A stretch of DNA of 64,000 bases from Mycobacterium sp. IS-1742 (GCF_001500125.1 NZ_LQIV01000034.1:291741-355740), one strand, 5' to 3'; shown: positions 8,288-17,266, numbered from the stretch's first letter. Notes: generated from the sequence alone by a model not told the origin. A program made the numbers and translations.

Positions 8288-9291
8288 TGGCCGCGCTCCT
8301 CGTAGGCCGCTTCGGCCGCGTCCTTGAGCGGACGCCACCACGCCTCGTTGTCCCGATACCACTGCACCGTCGCGCGCAGCCCTGCTTCGAAGTCGAGATG
8401 AGCCGGCTTCCAACCCAATTCGTTGTAGAGCGTCGACGGGTCGATGGCGTAGCGCAGATCGTGGCCGGCCCGGTCGGTGACGTGGTCGAAGTCGTCGGGA
8501 TCGCGGCCCATGATCCGCAGCAGCGCGCGCAGCACCGTGAGGTTGTCCCGCTCGCCCTCGGCGCCGATCAGATAGGTCCGGCCCGCGACGCCGTCGCGCA
8601 GGATCCGCCACACCGCGCTGTTGTGGTCGTCGACGTGGATCCAGTCGCGCACGTTGGCGCCGGCGCCGTAGAGCTTGGGCCGTCGCCCGGTCAGCACATT
8701 GGTGATCTGGCGGGGGATGAACTTCTCCACATGCTGATACGGCCCGTAGTTGTTGGAGCAGTTCGAGATCGTCGCGCGCACGCCGTAGGACCGCACCCAC
8801 GCCCGCACCAGCAGGTCGGCGGCGGCCTTGGTCGACGAGTACGGACTCGACGGGTTGTACGGCGTCGACTCGGTGAACCGCCGCGCATCGTCGAGGGGCA
8901 GGTCGCCGTAGACCTCGTCGGTGGACACGTGATGCAGGCGGACACCGGCGCGGCGCACCGCCTCGAGCACCGTGTAGGTGCCGACGACGTTGGTCTGCAC
9001 GAACGGACCCGGGTCGGCCAGTGCGTTGTCGACGTGGGTCTCGGCGGCGAAGTGCACGACGGCGTCGGTCGCGGGGTCGAGATCGGCGACCAGCGTGTCG
9101 ACCAGTCCGGCGTCGGCCACGTCGCCCTCGACCAGCCGGATCCGATCGGCCACCGGCGCCAGCGACTCGCGGCTGCCCGCGTAGGTCAGCGCGTCGAGCA
9201 CCGTCACCGCGCAGTCCGGATGCTCGCGCACGGTGGCGTGGACGAAGTTCGCGCCGATGAACCCGGCACCGCCGGTGATCAGCAACCGCAT
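8284..9291 (-). CDS. rmlB: dTDP-glucose 4,6-dehydratase
   Basis: The 335-residue short-chain dehydrogenase-type enzyme starts with the NAD motif ITGGAGFIGANFV, has the STDEVYGDLP segment with the catalytic Thr-Asp-Glu, and the active-site YSSTK. It catalyses the second step of dTDP-rhamnose synthesis. It overlaps rmlC by four bases downstream and lies 26 bases after the luciferase-like gene at 9318-10169, so the minus-strand run from 14.2 kb may be partly one transcript. The rmlB-rmlC pair next to a Rv3463-like gene matches M. tuberculosis. Confidence 0.96.
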   Translation of the reverse strand: MRLLITGGAGFIGANFVHATVREHPDCAVTVLDALTYAGSRESLAPVADRIRLVEGDVADAGLVDTLVADLDPATDAVVHFAAETHVDNALADPGPFVQTNVVGTYTVLEAVRRAGVRLHHVSTDEVYGDLPLDDARRFTESTPYNPSSPYSSTKAAADLLVRAWVRSYGVRATISNCSNNYGPYQHVEKFIPRQITNVLTGRRPKLYGAGANVRDWIHVDDHNSAVWRILRDGVAGRTYLIGAEGERDNLTVLRALLRIMGRDPDDFDHVTDRAGHDLRYAIDPSTLYNELGWKPAHLDFEAGLRATVQWYRDNEAWWRPLKDAAEAAYEERGQ

Positions 9292-9317
9292 GGGGAAACC
9301 CTAGCGGCAGCCCCGTG

Positions 9318-10169
9318 TCACTTCTGCAGCCCGAGCGGGCCCGCCAGCTCCTTCAGCGTGGGAAGCAGCTTGTCCCAGCCGCCGAGCACCTGGATGGCCA
9401 CGTGGTCGGCGCCGCGCTCGTGGTGCTCCTCGAGCCGGGCCGCGACCGCGTCCGCCGAACCGTGCGCCACCACCGCGTCGATCAGCTTGTCACTGCCCGG
9501 TTTGGCGACGTCCTCGTCGGTGAAGCCCAGCCGCTTCCAGTTGTTCACGTAGTTGCTCAGGCCGAGGTAGAAGTCGACGGTCTCGCGGCCGATCCGGCGC
9601 GCCTCGTCGACGTCGGAGCCGAGCACCACCTTGTGCTCGGGCGCCAGGAACACCGTCGGGCCGACGAGGTTGCGGGCCTGGCCGGTGTGCTCGGGTGTGG
9701 TCAGGTACGGGTGGGCGCCCGCGCTGCGCCGCGCGGCGAGTTTGAGCACCTGCGGTCCGAGCGCTGCGACGACCAGCCGGCTCGTCGGCACCTTCGCCCC
9801 GTCGAGCTTGTCGATGTACTCCACCAGCACGTCGTAGGGTTTGCGGTACTCCTCGGTGGCCTCGGGGTGCCCGATGCCGATGCCGAGCAGGAACCGGCTC
9901 GGGAACTTGTCCTCGATGCGGTGGTAGGAGGCGGCGACCTCCTCGGCCGGCGACGCCCACACGTTCACGATGCCCGTCGCGACCTGCAGGGTCTCGGTCG
10001 CCTCGAGGATCGGCTCGACGAACTCGAGATCGGCCGCCGGAGAGGCGCCGACCCAGACCGCGCCGTAGCCCAGCTTCTCGATCTCCGCGGCCTGCTCCGG
10101 TGTGGGGGCGCCGGGGGTCCACACGCCGTAACGGCCCAGGCCGGGTTTGAGGGAAACGCCTTCGGTCAT
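9318..10169 (-). CDS. LLM-class F420-dependent oxidoreductase (Rv3463-like), copy 1
   Basis: This 283-residue luciferase-like (TIM barrel) protein resembles the mycobacterial subfamily of Rv3463. Recognisable parts are GYGAVWVGASP, FLLGIGIGHPEA and AHPYLTTPEHT. GAGGAACG upstream of the ATG at 10169 supports this start over an upstream frame. The adjacent gene upstream is a close paralogue, clear by eye along the whole length, so the pair arose by tandem duplication. F420 as cofactor follows from the subfamily; the substrate is unknown. Confidence 0.88.
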   Translation of the reverse strand: MTEGVSLKPGLGRYGVWTPGAPTPEQAAEIEKLGYGAVWVGASPAADLEFVEPILEATETLQVATGIVNVWASPAEEVAASYHRIEDKFPSRFLLGIGIGHPEATEEYRKPYDVLVEYIDKLDGAKVPTSRLVVAALGPQVLKLAARRSAGAHPYLTTPEHTGQARNLVGPTVFLAPEHKVVLGSDVDEARRIGRETVDFYLGLSNYVNNWKRLGFTDEDVAKPGSDKLIDAVVAHGSADAVAARLEEHHERGADHVAIQVLGGWDKLLPTLKELAGPLGLQK

Positions 10170-10201
10170 ATCCGTTCCTCCAGTCGTCTGCGAGCCGGCT
10201 C

Positions 10202-11032
10202 TCACTGCAGGCCGAGCGGACCGGCCAGGTCGGCCAGTGCGGCCACCAGCTTGTCAGGCCCGGTCAGCACCTGCACGGGCACGTGGTCGGCGCCGGCGTC
10301 GAGGTGCTGTTTCAGCCGGGCCGCGATGGCGTCGACGCTGCCGTAGGCCACGACGGCGTCCACCAACCGATCACTACCCGGTTTTGCCACGTCCTGATCA
10401 CCGAAACCCAGACGCTTCCAGTTGTTGAGGTAATTGGCCAGATTCAGATACACGTCGAGCGCCCTGCGGCCGACCGCGCGGGCCTTCTCGGCGTCGGTGG
10501 TCATCACCACCTTGTGCTCGGGCGCCAGGAACGCCCCGGCGCCGATCACCTCGCGTGCGGTGGCCGTGTGCTCGGGGGTGGTGAGGTACGGGTGCGCCCC
10601 CGCCGCCCGGTCGGCCGAGAGCTTCAGCGCCTTGGGGCCGAGCGCGGCCACCACGCGCCGCTCCCGCGGCACCCCGTACTCGTCGAGCTTGTCGAGGTAC
10701 TCGGTGAGCGCCGCGAGCGGTTTGCGGTACGCCTGGTGCGCCTCGGGATGGCCGACGCCGATCCCCAGCAGGAATCGGCCGGGATGGGCCGCCTCGATGC
10801 GGTGGAAGGATTCCGCCACCGGCCCGGCCGCCGCCGTCCAGATGTTGACGATGCCGGTCGCGATCTGCAGGGTCGTGGTGTGGTCGAGGATGGGTTCGAC
10901 CCAGTCCAGTTCGGCGGGCGGTGAGCCGCCCACCCAGACGGCGCCGTAGCCGAGCGCCTCGATCTCCCTGGCTTGCGCGGGTGTCACGGCGCGGCCGAAT
11001 ACGCCGAATGTGCCGAGATCGGGTTTGGTCAT
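10202..11032 (-). CDS. LLM-class F420-dependent oxidoreductase (Rv3463-like), copy 2
   Basis: The 276-residue protein is the tandem paralogue of the downstream gene, sharing GYGAVWVGGSP, FLLGIGVGHPEA, AHPYLTTPEHT, FLAPEHKVV and NNWKRLGF. It is separated from it by 32 bases. The ATG at 11032 starts a sequence that aligns with copy 1 from its first residues; the longer open frame to 11443 lies inside the kinase gene. M. tuberculosis has one such gene next to rmlB, so two copies may have divided substrates. Confidence 0.88.
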   Translation of the reverse strand: MTKPDLGTFGVFGRAVTPAQAREIEALGYGAVWVGGSPPAELDWVEPILDHTTTLQIATGIVNIWTAAAGPVAESFHRIEAAHPGRFLLGIGVGHPEAHQAYRKPLAALTEYLDKLDEYGVPRERRVVAALGPKALKLSADRAAGAHPYLTTPEHTATAREVIGAGAFLAPEHKVVMTTDAEKARAVGRRALDVYLNLANYLNNWKRLGFGDQDVAKPGSDRLVDAVVAYGSVDAIAARLKQHLDAGADHVPVQVLTGPDKLVAALADLAGPLGLQ

Positions 11033-11061
11033 GACCGCTGCAACCGACGCCGCGGCGGCGA

Positions 11062-12522
11062 CTATTCCTCCGGCGAGGGCGCCTGCAGGGGCAGGCAGAC
11101 GATGAAACGGGTATCGCCGGGCGCGGACTGGACCGACAGGTCGCCGTGGTGCTTCTCGACGATGATGCGGCGCGCCAGGTCCAGGCCCAGCCCGGTGCCC
11201 TCGCCGACCGGTTTGGTGGTGAAGAACGGTGTGAAGATACGGTCGACGATCTCGTCCGGGATGCCCGGCCCGTCGTCGCAGATCTCCACGCGCACCCGGT
11301 CCTCGTTCTCGCGCATGGTGCGCACGGTCAGCGTGCCCCGCCCGCCCATCGCCTGGATCGCGTTCTGGATGAGGTTCGACCACACCTCGTTGAGATCGCC
11401 TGGATAGCAGAGTAATTCGGGCAGCGACGTGTCCTTCTCCCACACCAGTGCGACCGGTTTGTCCTTGCCGATCTTGTCGCCGAAGATCGTCTTGATCGTG
11501 CTGTGGATCAACTCGTGGACATTGGCGCTCTGATAGGCGCCGCGGTCCATCTGCGAGTACTGCTTGGCCCCGGCGAGCAGCGTGGAGATCCGCTTGCTGG
11601 CGTCGGCGATCTCCCGCATCCGCAGTTCGGTGTCGATGGTGTACTTCAGCCAGCCGAGCGCGCTCGGCAGCGACGACGAGCAGGTCCCGTCCATGACGTC
11701 GTCGACCGACGCCGAGATCCGCTCGAGCCAGTCGACGTCGAGGCCCGCCTCGACGAACGTCGGGGCGTAGTCCCAGCCGCCGGCGATCCCGTGGGCTTCG
11801 AGCCAGTCACCGATCTGCTCCTCGCGGTCGGAGGTCTCCAGCGCCGTGAGGTCCTGGCTGCGGAACTTGGCGACCTGTTCGGCCACCTCGTCCTGGATCT
11901 TGACCAGCACCCGCAGCGCCTCGGGGCTGAACTTGCCGTCGGCGAGCATCGCCAGCTTGTGCCGCATCTTGCCGACGCCCTCCTGCAGGTCGGCGACGGC
12001 CCGCGCGGTGGCCGCGGCGGGGTTGTTGAGCTGGTGGGTGAGACCGGCGGTGATGGTGCCCAGCGCGAGCAGCTTCTCCCGCTGGCCGATGATCTGATGC
12101 TGCCTGCGCCTGCCGACGGTCTGGCCTTCGAGCAGGTGCACCGCCATCGGGAACTCGGTCTGCATGAACCGGGCGAACGCGTCGGCGTCGAGGACGAAGA
12201 ACCTCGACGGTGTGGTCAACCGCACCGTGGCCTCGTAGACGTGTTCCTCACCCGGGACGTAGGCCGACCACGCACCGCAGTACACCCCGCGCTGTGAGGT
12301 GCGGCCGGTCTGGATGTCGGTCCCGCCCGAGCGTTTCGACATCACCAGCTCACCGTCGATGAGCACGTAGAAGCAGGTCGCCGGGTCCCCTTCGTTGCAC
12401 AGCGGGCCCGCGGGGAAGGTCTCGATGTGGCCGTTCGCGCACAGCGTGTCGAGCTGCTCGTCGGACAGCGCCTCGAACAGGAAAAGCGTGCGCAGTTCGT
12501 CGCGCAGGCACGTCTCGCCCAT
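11062..12522 (-). CDS. Soluble histidine kinase with N-terminal CRP-like domain
   Basis: The 486-residue protein has a cyclic-nucleotide-binding-type beta barrel at about 10-125, a dimerisation helix with phospho-acceptor His163 (GLTHQLNNPAAA), and a C-terminal ATPase domain with N box (WSNLIQNAIQAM, 381-392), G1 (DDGPGIPDE) and G2 (GTGLGLDLA). No membrane segment is visible. The barrel lacks the usual Gly-Glu and Pro-Arg of the cAMP phosphate cassette (GAWSAY and EATVRL instead), so cAMP binding is doubtful. About 200 residues separate the His from the N box, longer than usual. It starts 11 bases after the receiver/reductase gene and is presumably its partner. Confidence 0.87.
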   Translation of the reverse strand: MGETCLRDELRTLFLFEALSDEQLDTLCANGHIETFPAGPLCNEGDPATCFYVLIDGELVMSKRSGGTDIQTGRTSQRGVYCGAWSAYVPGEEHVYEATVRLTTPSRFFVLDADAFARFMQTEFPMAVHLLEGQTVGRRRQHQIIGQREKLLALGTITAGLTHQLNNPAAATARAVADLQEGVGKMRHKLAMLADGKFSPEALRVLVKIQDEVAEQVAKFRSQDLTALETSDREEQIGDWLEAHGIAGGWDYAPTFVEAGLDVDWLERISASVDDVMDGTCSSSLPSALGWLKYTIDTELRMREIADASKRISTLLAGAKQYSQMDRGAYQSANVHELIHSTIKTIFGDKIGKDKPVALVWEKDTSLPELLCYPGDLNEVWSNLIQNAIQAMGGRGTLTVRTMRENEDRVRVEICDDGPGIPDEIVDRIFTPFFTTKPVGEGTGLGLDLARRIIVEKHHGDLSVQSAPGDTRFIVCLPLQAPSPEE

Positions 12523-12533
12523 GGTGACCCCTT

Positions 12534-14201
12534 TCAGGCTTCCGCCAGGTACCGGTGCACCAGCATGACCGCCATCGACCCTTCGCCGACGGCGGCGGCC
12601 ACCCGTTTGGCGGACTCGGCGCGCACATCACCTGCAACGAACACACCCGGCACGCTTGTTTCCAGGTGGTGCGGCGGACGGTCCAGCGTCCAGCCGGAGA
12701 TCTCCCGCAGATCGGGCCCGGCCAGGATGAACCCGTGGTCGTCGCGCACGACGATGCCGTCGAGCCATTCGGTGCGCGGTTCGGCGCCGATGAAGATGAA
12801 CATCCGGCCGCAGGCGTGTTCCTCACGGTCTCCGGTCAGCGTGTTCTCCAGGCAGATGCCCTCGAGGTGACCGTTGCCCTTGACCGCGTGGACCACGGTG
12901 TTCGGCAACTCCCGGATCTTGTCGTTGGCCCGGATCTGCTGGATCAGGTAATGCGACATCGAGTCCTCGAGCCTGCGGCGGCTGACGATGGTGACCTTCT
13001 CGGCCGTGCGCGACAGGTGCATCGCGGCCTGGCCGGCCGAGTTCGCACCGCCGATCACGTACACCTCGTCGTTCTCGCAGTCGGCGGCGACCGACGCCGT
13101 CGCGCCGTAGTACACCCCCGCACCGGTCAACCCGTCACATCCCTCGGCGGGCAGCTGGCGGTATTCCACGCCCATCGCCAGGATCACCGCGCGCGCGCCG
13201 ATCGACCGGCCGTCGGACAGCCGCACGGTGCGCGCCGACCCGTCGATCTCCAGGGCGGTCACCTCGGCCGCGGTGATCAGCTCGGCGTCGAACTTCTCGG
13301 CCTGTCGGCGCGCCCGCTCGGCGAGCTGCGCACCCGAGAGGCCGTCGGGGAAACCGAGGTAGTTCTCGATGCGGGAGCTCTGCCCGGCCTGCCCGCCGGT
13401 GGCGGTGCGCTCGATGAGCACCGTCTCGAGGCCCTCGGAGGCGCCGTACACGGCGGCGGCCAGACCGGCGGGCCCGCCGCCGATCACCACCAGGTCGTAG
13501 AAGTCCTCGGCGGGGGTGGTGGTCAGCCCGAGTGTGGCGCCCAGTTCGGCGTCGGACGGGTCGACAAGGGTCTCGCCCTGCTCGGTGATCACCACCGGCA
13601 GCGTCATCCCGTCCTGGCCGGCTGCCTCCAGCAGCTGCCTGCCCTTGCGCTCGTCGGCGCGGAACCAGGTGTAGTACAACCGGTTCCGGGCCAGGAACTC
13701 GCGCACCTCCGACGATCGGGCGTTCCACGGGTGGCCGATGATCTTGGTGTGCGGGATGGCCCGGTCCCCGGTCTCGCGCCACGCCTCGATCAGTGCGTCG
13801 ACGACGGGGTAGAGCTTCTCCTCCGGGGGGTCCCACGGCTTGAGCAGGTAGTGGTCCAGGTCGACGACGTTGATCGCGTCGATCGCGGCGTGGGTGTCGG
13901 CGTAGGCGGTGAGCAGCACGCGACGCGCCATCGGGTAGAGGTCCATCGCCTCCTCGAGGAACTCGATACCGCTCATCTGCGGCATCCGGTAGTCGGCGAC
14001 GAACACCGCGACCGTCTCGCCACGCAGTTTCAGCTCGTTGAGCGTCTCGAGCGCATCCGGGCCGGATTCGGCCCGCACGATCCGGAAGTGCTCGCCGTAG
14101 TGACGGCGCAGGTCGCGCGCCACCGCACGAGAGACCGCCGGGTCGTCGTCGACGGTGAGGATCACGGGTTTGCGGGGTGCCGCAGCAGCAGGGCCTGTCA
14201 T
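12534..14201 (-). CDS. Response regulator fused to thioredoxin-reductase-like flavoprotein
   Basis: Three parts can be seen in 555 residues. A receiver domain (about 10-135) has acidic triad VDDD, phospho-acceptor Asp70, Thr98 and Lys121 (LLKPWD). A glutaredoxin-like segment (about 150-225) has no cysteines. A thioredoxin-reductase fold (about 235-555) has FAD motif GGGPAGL, NADPH motif GGANSAGQA and FVAGDVR. Where thioredoxin reductases have CxxC this protein has GVYYGATASVA, so disulfide exchange is excluded. It precedes the soluble histidine kinase by 11 bases. I infer a phosphorylation-controlled flavoprotein, or a redox-sensing output. A TTG at 14210 is an alternative start. Confidence 0.9.
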   Translation of the reverse strand: MTGPAAAAPRKPVILTVDDDPAVSRAVARDLRRHYGEHFRIVRAESGPDALETLNELKLRGETVAVFVADYRMPQMSGIEFLEEAMDLYPMARRVLLTAYADTHAAIDAINVVDLDHYLLKPWDPPEEKLYPVVDALIEAWRETGDRAIPHTKIIGHPWNARSSEVREFLARNRLYYTWFRADERKGRQLLEAAGQDGMTLPVVITEQGETLVDPSDAELGATLGLTTTPAEDFYDLVVIGGGPAGLAAAVYGASEGLETVLIERTATGGQAGQSSRIENYLGFPDGLSGAQLAERARRQAEKFDAELITAAEVTALEIDGSARTVRLSDGRSIGARAVILAMGVEYRQLPAEGCDGLTGAGVYYGATASVAADCENDEVYVIGGANSAGQAAMHLSRTAEKVTIVSRRRLEDSMSHYLIQQIRANDKIRELPNTVVHAVKGNGHLEGICLENTLTGDREEHACGRMFIFIGAEPRTEWLDGIVVRDDHGFILAGPDLREISGWTLDRPPHHLETSVPGVFVAGDVRAESAKRVAAAVGEGSMAVMLVHRYLAEA

Positions 14202-14271
14202 CGCGATCAAGTATGCGCCGGTCGTCCAGCCGATATCGGGGAAGCCGGGGTCACGGACCTAGACTTCGCCC

Positions 14272-14736
14272 GTGGCCGAACTCCAGTTCTCCGATTCGGT
14301 GTTCGTGGCGCGCGACCCCGACGCCGTCTACGCGTTGGTGTCCGACGTGACCCGGATGGGCGAGTGGAGCCCGGTGTGCCGGGCCTGCTGGTGGGACGAC
14401 CCGGACGCCGGGCCGGTCGCGGGCGCCTGGTTCACCGGACGCAACGAGACTCCCCAGCGGGTGTGGGAGACGCGCAGCCAGGTGACGGTGGCCGACGGCC
14501 GCGACTTCGTCTGGGAGGTCAACGGCGGCTGGGTGCGGTGGGGCTTCAGCGTGGCGCCCGAGGGCGACGGGACCCGGTTGACCGAGCATTGGCGGCTGCT
14601 GGCCCGCGGTGTCGACGGGTTTCGCGAACGCTACGGCGCCGACGCCGACGCACAGATCGCCGAGCGGACGTCGGCCGCGCACTCCGGCATCCCCGAGACG
14701 CTGGCCGCGATCAAGCGGACGGCCGAGACCGCCTAG
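14272..14736 (+). CDS. SRPBCC (START-like) family protein
   Basis: The 154-residue protein has the START-like fold pattern: an N-terminal SDSVFVARDPDAVYALVSDV strand-helix, a central WSPVCRACWWDDP, and a long amphipathic C-terminal helix. Such proteins bind hydrophobic ligands or act as cyclases. It starts with GTG, 70 bp from the divergent receiver/reductase gene. Its stop overlaps the stop of the convergent universal stress protein gene in a CTAG arrangement. No specific function can be assigned. Confidence 0.8.
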   Translation: MAELQFSDSVFVARDPDAVYALVSDVTRMGEWSPVCRACWWDDPDAGPVAGAWFTGRNETPQRVWETRSQVTVADGRDFVWEVNGGWVRWGFSVAPEGDGTRLTEHWRLLARGVDGFRERYGADADAQIAERTSAAHSGIPETLAAIKRTAETA

Positions 14737-15620
14737 ACGTCGGCTGCGTGGCAGACCATGACCGGCACGCGGCTGTGGTGCAACAGGTTCAGGCCCGTCG
14801 AGCCCAGCACCGCAGCGCTCACGACGTTGGCCCGATGGTTGCCGACCACGACGAGCTGCGCGCCGGTGAGGCGGTCGAGCAGTGCGTGGCCCGGCTTCGC
14901 CTCGTCGAGCAGCGTCGCGACCTCGACACCGGGATACCTGTCGGTCCAGGGCTCGAGGGCCCGGGTCAGCAGCGCCCACTCCGCGGCTTCCAGGGCGTCC
15001 CAGTCGATGAGGTAGGGGATGGCCACGGCGTCGGCGTCCAGCCCGGCCGACCACGAGTGCACGGCGGTCAGGGGCGCGCCGAACCGGTCGGCGAACTCGA
15101 ACGCGGCCGCCAGGGCCGCCGCCGCGGCCGGCGTGCCGTCGACCCCGACCACGACCGGCGCCGTCCCCGGTTGCGCGATGTGACGCCACGCCACCACCGG
15201 ACACGACGCGTGTGTGGCGACCCGCAACGTCGTGGACCCGACCAGCACCGCGGCGGCCGGACTGACGTCGTCGCAGCCCACGACGACCAGGGCGGCGTCG
15301 CGGCTCCGGCCGATCAACGCCTCGTGGGCCGGCTCGCCGACCGCTTCGGCGACGGTGTCCAGATGCGGGAAGTGCTCGGCCACCGCCTCTTTGGCGATAT
15401 CGAGGGTCTTCTCCGCGGCGGCCTGCTGATCCTCGGGTGCGGCCGCCCGGATGGCGACCACCGCTGCGTCCGTGAAGAAGTGACCGGCCGTGGCGGTCGA
15501 GTGGACGAGCCGCAACGACGTGCGGTACGCCGCGGCCGCCGCGGCAGCCCACCGCGCGGCGTGGATGCTGGTCTGCGAGCCGTCGATCCCGACGACGACC
15601 GGGGCGGTGCGTTGCGTCAT
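14733..15620 (-). CDS. Universal stress protein, tandem USP domains
   Basis: The 295-residue protein has two USP domains. The first starts PVVVGIDGSQTSIHAARW, the second [16 protein letters not shown], and each ends in a nucleotide-binding G-2x-G-type loop (VVGCDDV...VLVGSTT and VVGNHRA...AVLGSTG). Tandem USPs of this type are typical members of the mycobacterial DosR regulon. It lies 36 bases after the Rv2004c-like gene on the same strand and probably shares its promoter and the DosR boxes at 17225-17266. Confidence 0.93.
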   Translation of the reverse strand: MTQRTAPVVVGIDGSQTSIHAARWAAAAAAAYRTSLRLVHSTATAGHFFTDAAVVAIRAAAPEDQQAAAEKTLDIAKEAVAEHFPHLDTVAEAVGEPAHEALIGRSRDAALVVVGCDDVSPAAAVLVGSTTLRVATHASCPVVAWRHIAQPGTAPVVVGVDGTPAAAAALAAAFEFADRFGAPLTAVHSWSAGLDADAVAIPYLIDWDALEAAEWALLTRALEPWTDRYPGVEVATLLDEAKPGHALLDRLTGAQLVVVGNHRANVVSAAVLGSTGLNLLHHSRVPVMVCHAADV

Positions 15621-15656
15621 GAGCGTGCCTTTCGATCGGTGCTGGCTCGCGCGCCG

Positions 15657-17144
15657 TCAGTACGCCAGACAGCAGATCTGCTGTGCCTCGGCCACGGAGT
15701 CGGCCAAGGGGCGACCCGTGTCGAGACGGTGTGCGCCCGACCAGACCGGCGCCGTGATGTCGGCCGCGATCTGCGGTGTCGCATCGGACGTCGTCGACGA
15801 CCGGTGCTCGATCCGGGTCTGTGCGGCGGAAAGATCTGTGTCGCAGGCGAGTTCCACCAGAACCGCCGACGCGTGATCGGCGCACTCCCGGGCCGCGCGG
15901 CGGTGACGCGCATCCCGCCAGGTGCCGTCGAGGACCACCGACTCGCCGTGCGCCAGCAGGGCCGCCGCCCGATGCAGCACCGTGTCGTAGACCAGCGCCA
16001 CGTTGTCGGGTGAGTACAGTCCGCTCTCCAGCGCGCCCGCGGCGCCGCGGACGATCCCGGACTCCTGCAGTTCCCGACGGACGTCGTCGGTCGAGATGAC
16101 GTGGGCGCCAACGGACTCGCCGAGCGCGCCGGACAGTGTGGTCTTACCGGTCCCGGGGCCACCGCCGACGATCACGAGCCGAACCGCGGCCGCCTTGAGG
16201 TGGGCGGCGGCGATGTCGAGATGCCACCGGGCGTCGGCCGCCGCGCCCGCATGACCCTGGCTGACCCTGATGCAGTCGACCTTCGCGCGGACGACGGCGC
16301 GGTAGGCGATGGAGAAGTCGATCAGCGAGCGGGGCGCGGTGTCGCCGGCGAGTTCCCGATACCGGTCGAGGAAGTGGTCGGCGAGGTCGCGCCGGCCCAG
16401 GAACTCCAGGTCCATCGCCAGGAACGCGGCGTCGTCGACGCCGTCGACGAAGCGCAGCCGGTCGTCGAACTCCAGACAGTCCAGCGGGACCGGGCCGTCA
16501 GGGGTGCAGAAGACGTCGTCGGCCAGCAGATCGCCGTGGCCGTCGACGATGCGGCGGTCGGCGATGCGGCCGGCGAACAGCGCGTCCCTGCCGTCGAGAT
16601 AGCGCATCGCCAGGCGGCGGATCTCGTCGACGGTCTCGGCGGACACCACGGTCCCGACGGAATGGTCCAGCTCGGTGAGGTTCTCGGACCACCGCTGCCG
16701 GACGGCGGTGGTCGTTGCGGCGGCGTCGACGTCCACGCCGCGGTGCGCGGTCGCGTGGAAGCGGGCGAGCATGCTCGCGAGCATCGTCAGGTGGTGTTCG
16801 GTCGGCTCACCGCGCGCCACCATGGTCCGCAGCCGGTACCGGTCGGGGTAGCGGCGCATCACCACGACCGGTTCGGGTGCGGCGTGACCGGGTCCGCGCA
16901 GGTGGGCGACCCCGAGGTAACTGCCCGGCGCCAGGCGGCTGTTCAGCTCGACCTCGCGGGCGCACACCTGTTCCCGCCGTTGCGGCGTGCTGAAGTCGAG
17001 GAAGTCCGTGACCACCGGTTTCTTGACCTTGTAGGCCTTCTCGCCGAGCAGGATCACCACACCGGTGTGCGTCTCGTACACCTCGGCGGCCATATCGTTC
17101 ACCGGCAGATCGTGGGCAGCGGTGATGTCCTCCGTGGTGGTCAT
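15657..17144 (-). CDS. Rv2004c-like protein: phosphotransferase-like domain plus P-loop kinase domain
   Basis: The 495-residue protein has an aminoglycoside-phosphotransferase-like N-terminal half with HGDLLADD at 203-210, where the catalytic Asn of the HGDxxxxN motif is replaced by Asp. A P-loop NTPase half starts about 322 with Walker A GGGPGTGKT (327-335), resembling gluconate/zeta-type kinases. Architecture and length match Rv2004c, a DosR regulon member of unknown reaction. The ATG at 17144 is chosen because the open frame beyond it is unrelated. The substrate of either half is unknown. Confidence 0.87.
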   Translation of the reverse strand: MTTTEDITAAHDLPVNDMAAEVYETHTGVVILLGEKAYKVKKPVVTDFLDFSTPQRREQVCAREVELNSRLAPGSYLGVAHLRGPGHAAPEPVVVMRRYPDRYRLRTMVARGEPTEHHLTMLASMLARFHATAHRGVDVDAAATTTAVRQRWSENLTELDHSVGTVVSAETVDEIRRLAMRYLDGRDALFAGRIADRRIVDGHGDLLADDVFCTPDGPVPLDCLEFDDRLRFVDGVDDAAFLAMDLEFLGRRDLADHFLDRYRELAGDTAPRSLIDFSIAYRAVVRAKVDCIRVSQGHAGAAADARWHLDIAAAHLKAAAVRLVIVGGGPGTGKTTLSGALGESVGAHVISTDDVRRELQESGIVRGAAGALESGLYSPDNVALVYDTVLHRAAALLAHGESVVLDGTWRDARHRRAARECADHASAVLVELACDTDLSAAQTRIEHRSSTTSDATPQIAADITAPVWSGAHRLDTGRPLADSVAEAQQICCLAY

Positions 17145-17224
17145 GAGGCAATCGTCGCGCCGGGAACCGACGGGGCGCAGCGGCCTTCCGGCCTCATGCC
17201 GGATCGAAAGGTCCCGGCCGGACG

Positions 17225-17238
17225 GGGTCTTAAGTCCC
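17225..17238. promoter_or_regulatory. devR: DosR box, strong
   Basis: The 14-bp core GGGTCTTAAGTCCC matches 13 of 14 positions of the DosR consensus GGGACTWWAGTCCC, with flanking C and AA also agreeing. It lies between the divergent Rv2004c-like gene (start 17144) and the nitroreductase-devR operon (start 17331), and could serve both directions, giving DevR autoregulation. Confidence 0.8.
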
Positions 17239-17252
17239 CAACCTCGCCGCGT

Positions 17253-17266
17253 GTGACCAAAGACTC
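17253..17266. promoter_or_regulatory. devR: Second, weaker DosR box
   Basis: GTGACCAAAGACTC, read on the minus strand, matches 10 of 14 consensus positions. Its centre is 28 bp from the strong box. Paired strong and weak sites are typical of DosR-controlled promoters. It is closer to the nitroreductase-devR start (65 bp). Confidence 0.5.

Noticed and set aside
12555..16013. Very long plus-strand open frame of about 1150 codons.
   Set aside because: It is antisense to the kinase-partner and USP genes, has an Arg/Gly/His-rich composition typical of high-GC shadow frames, and shows no domain.
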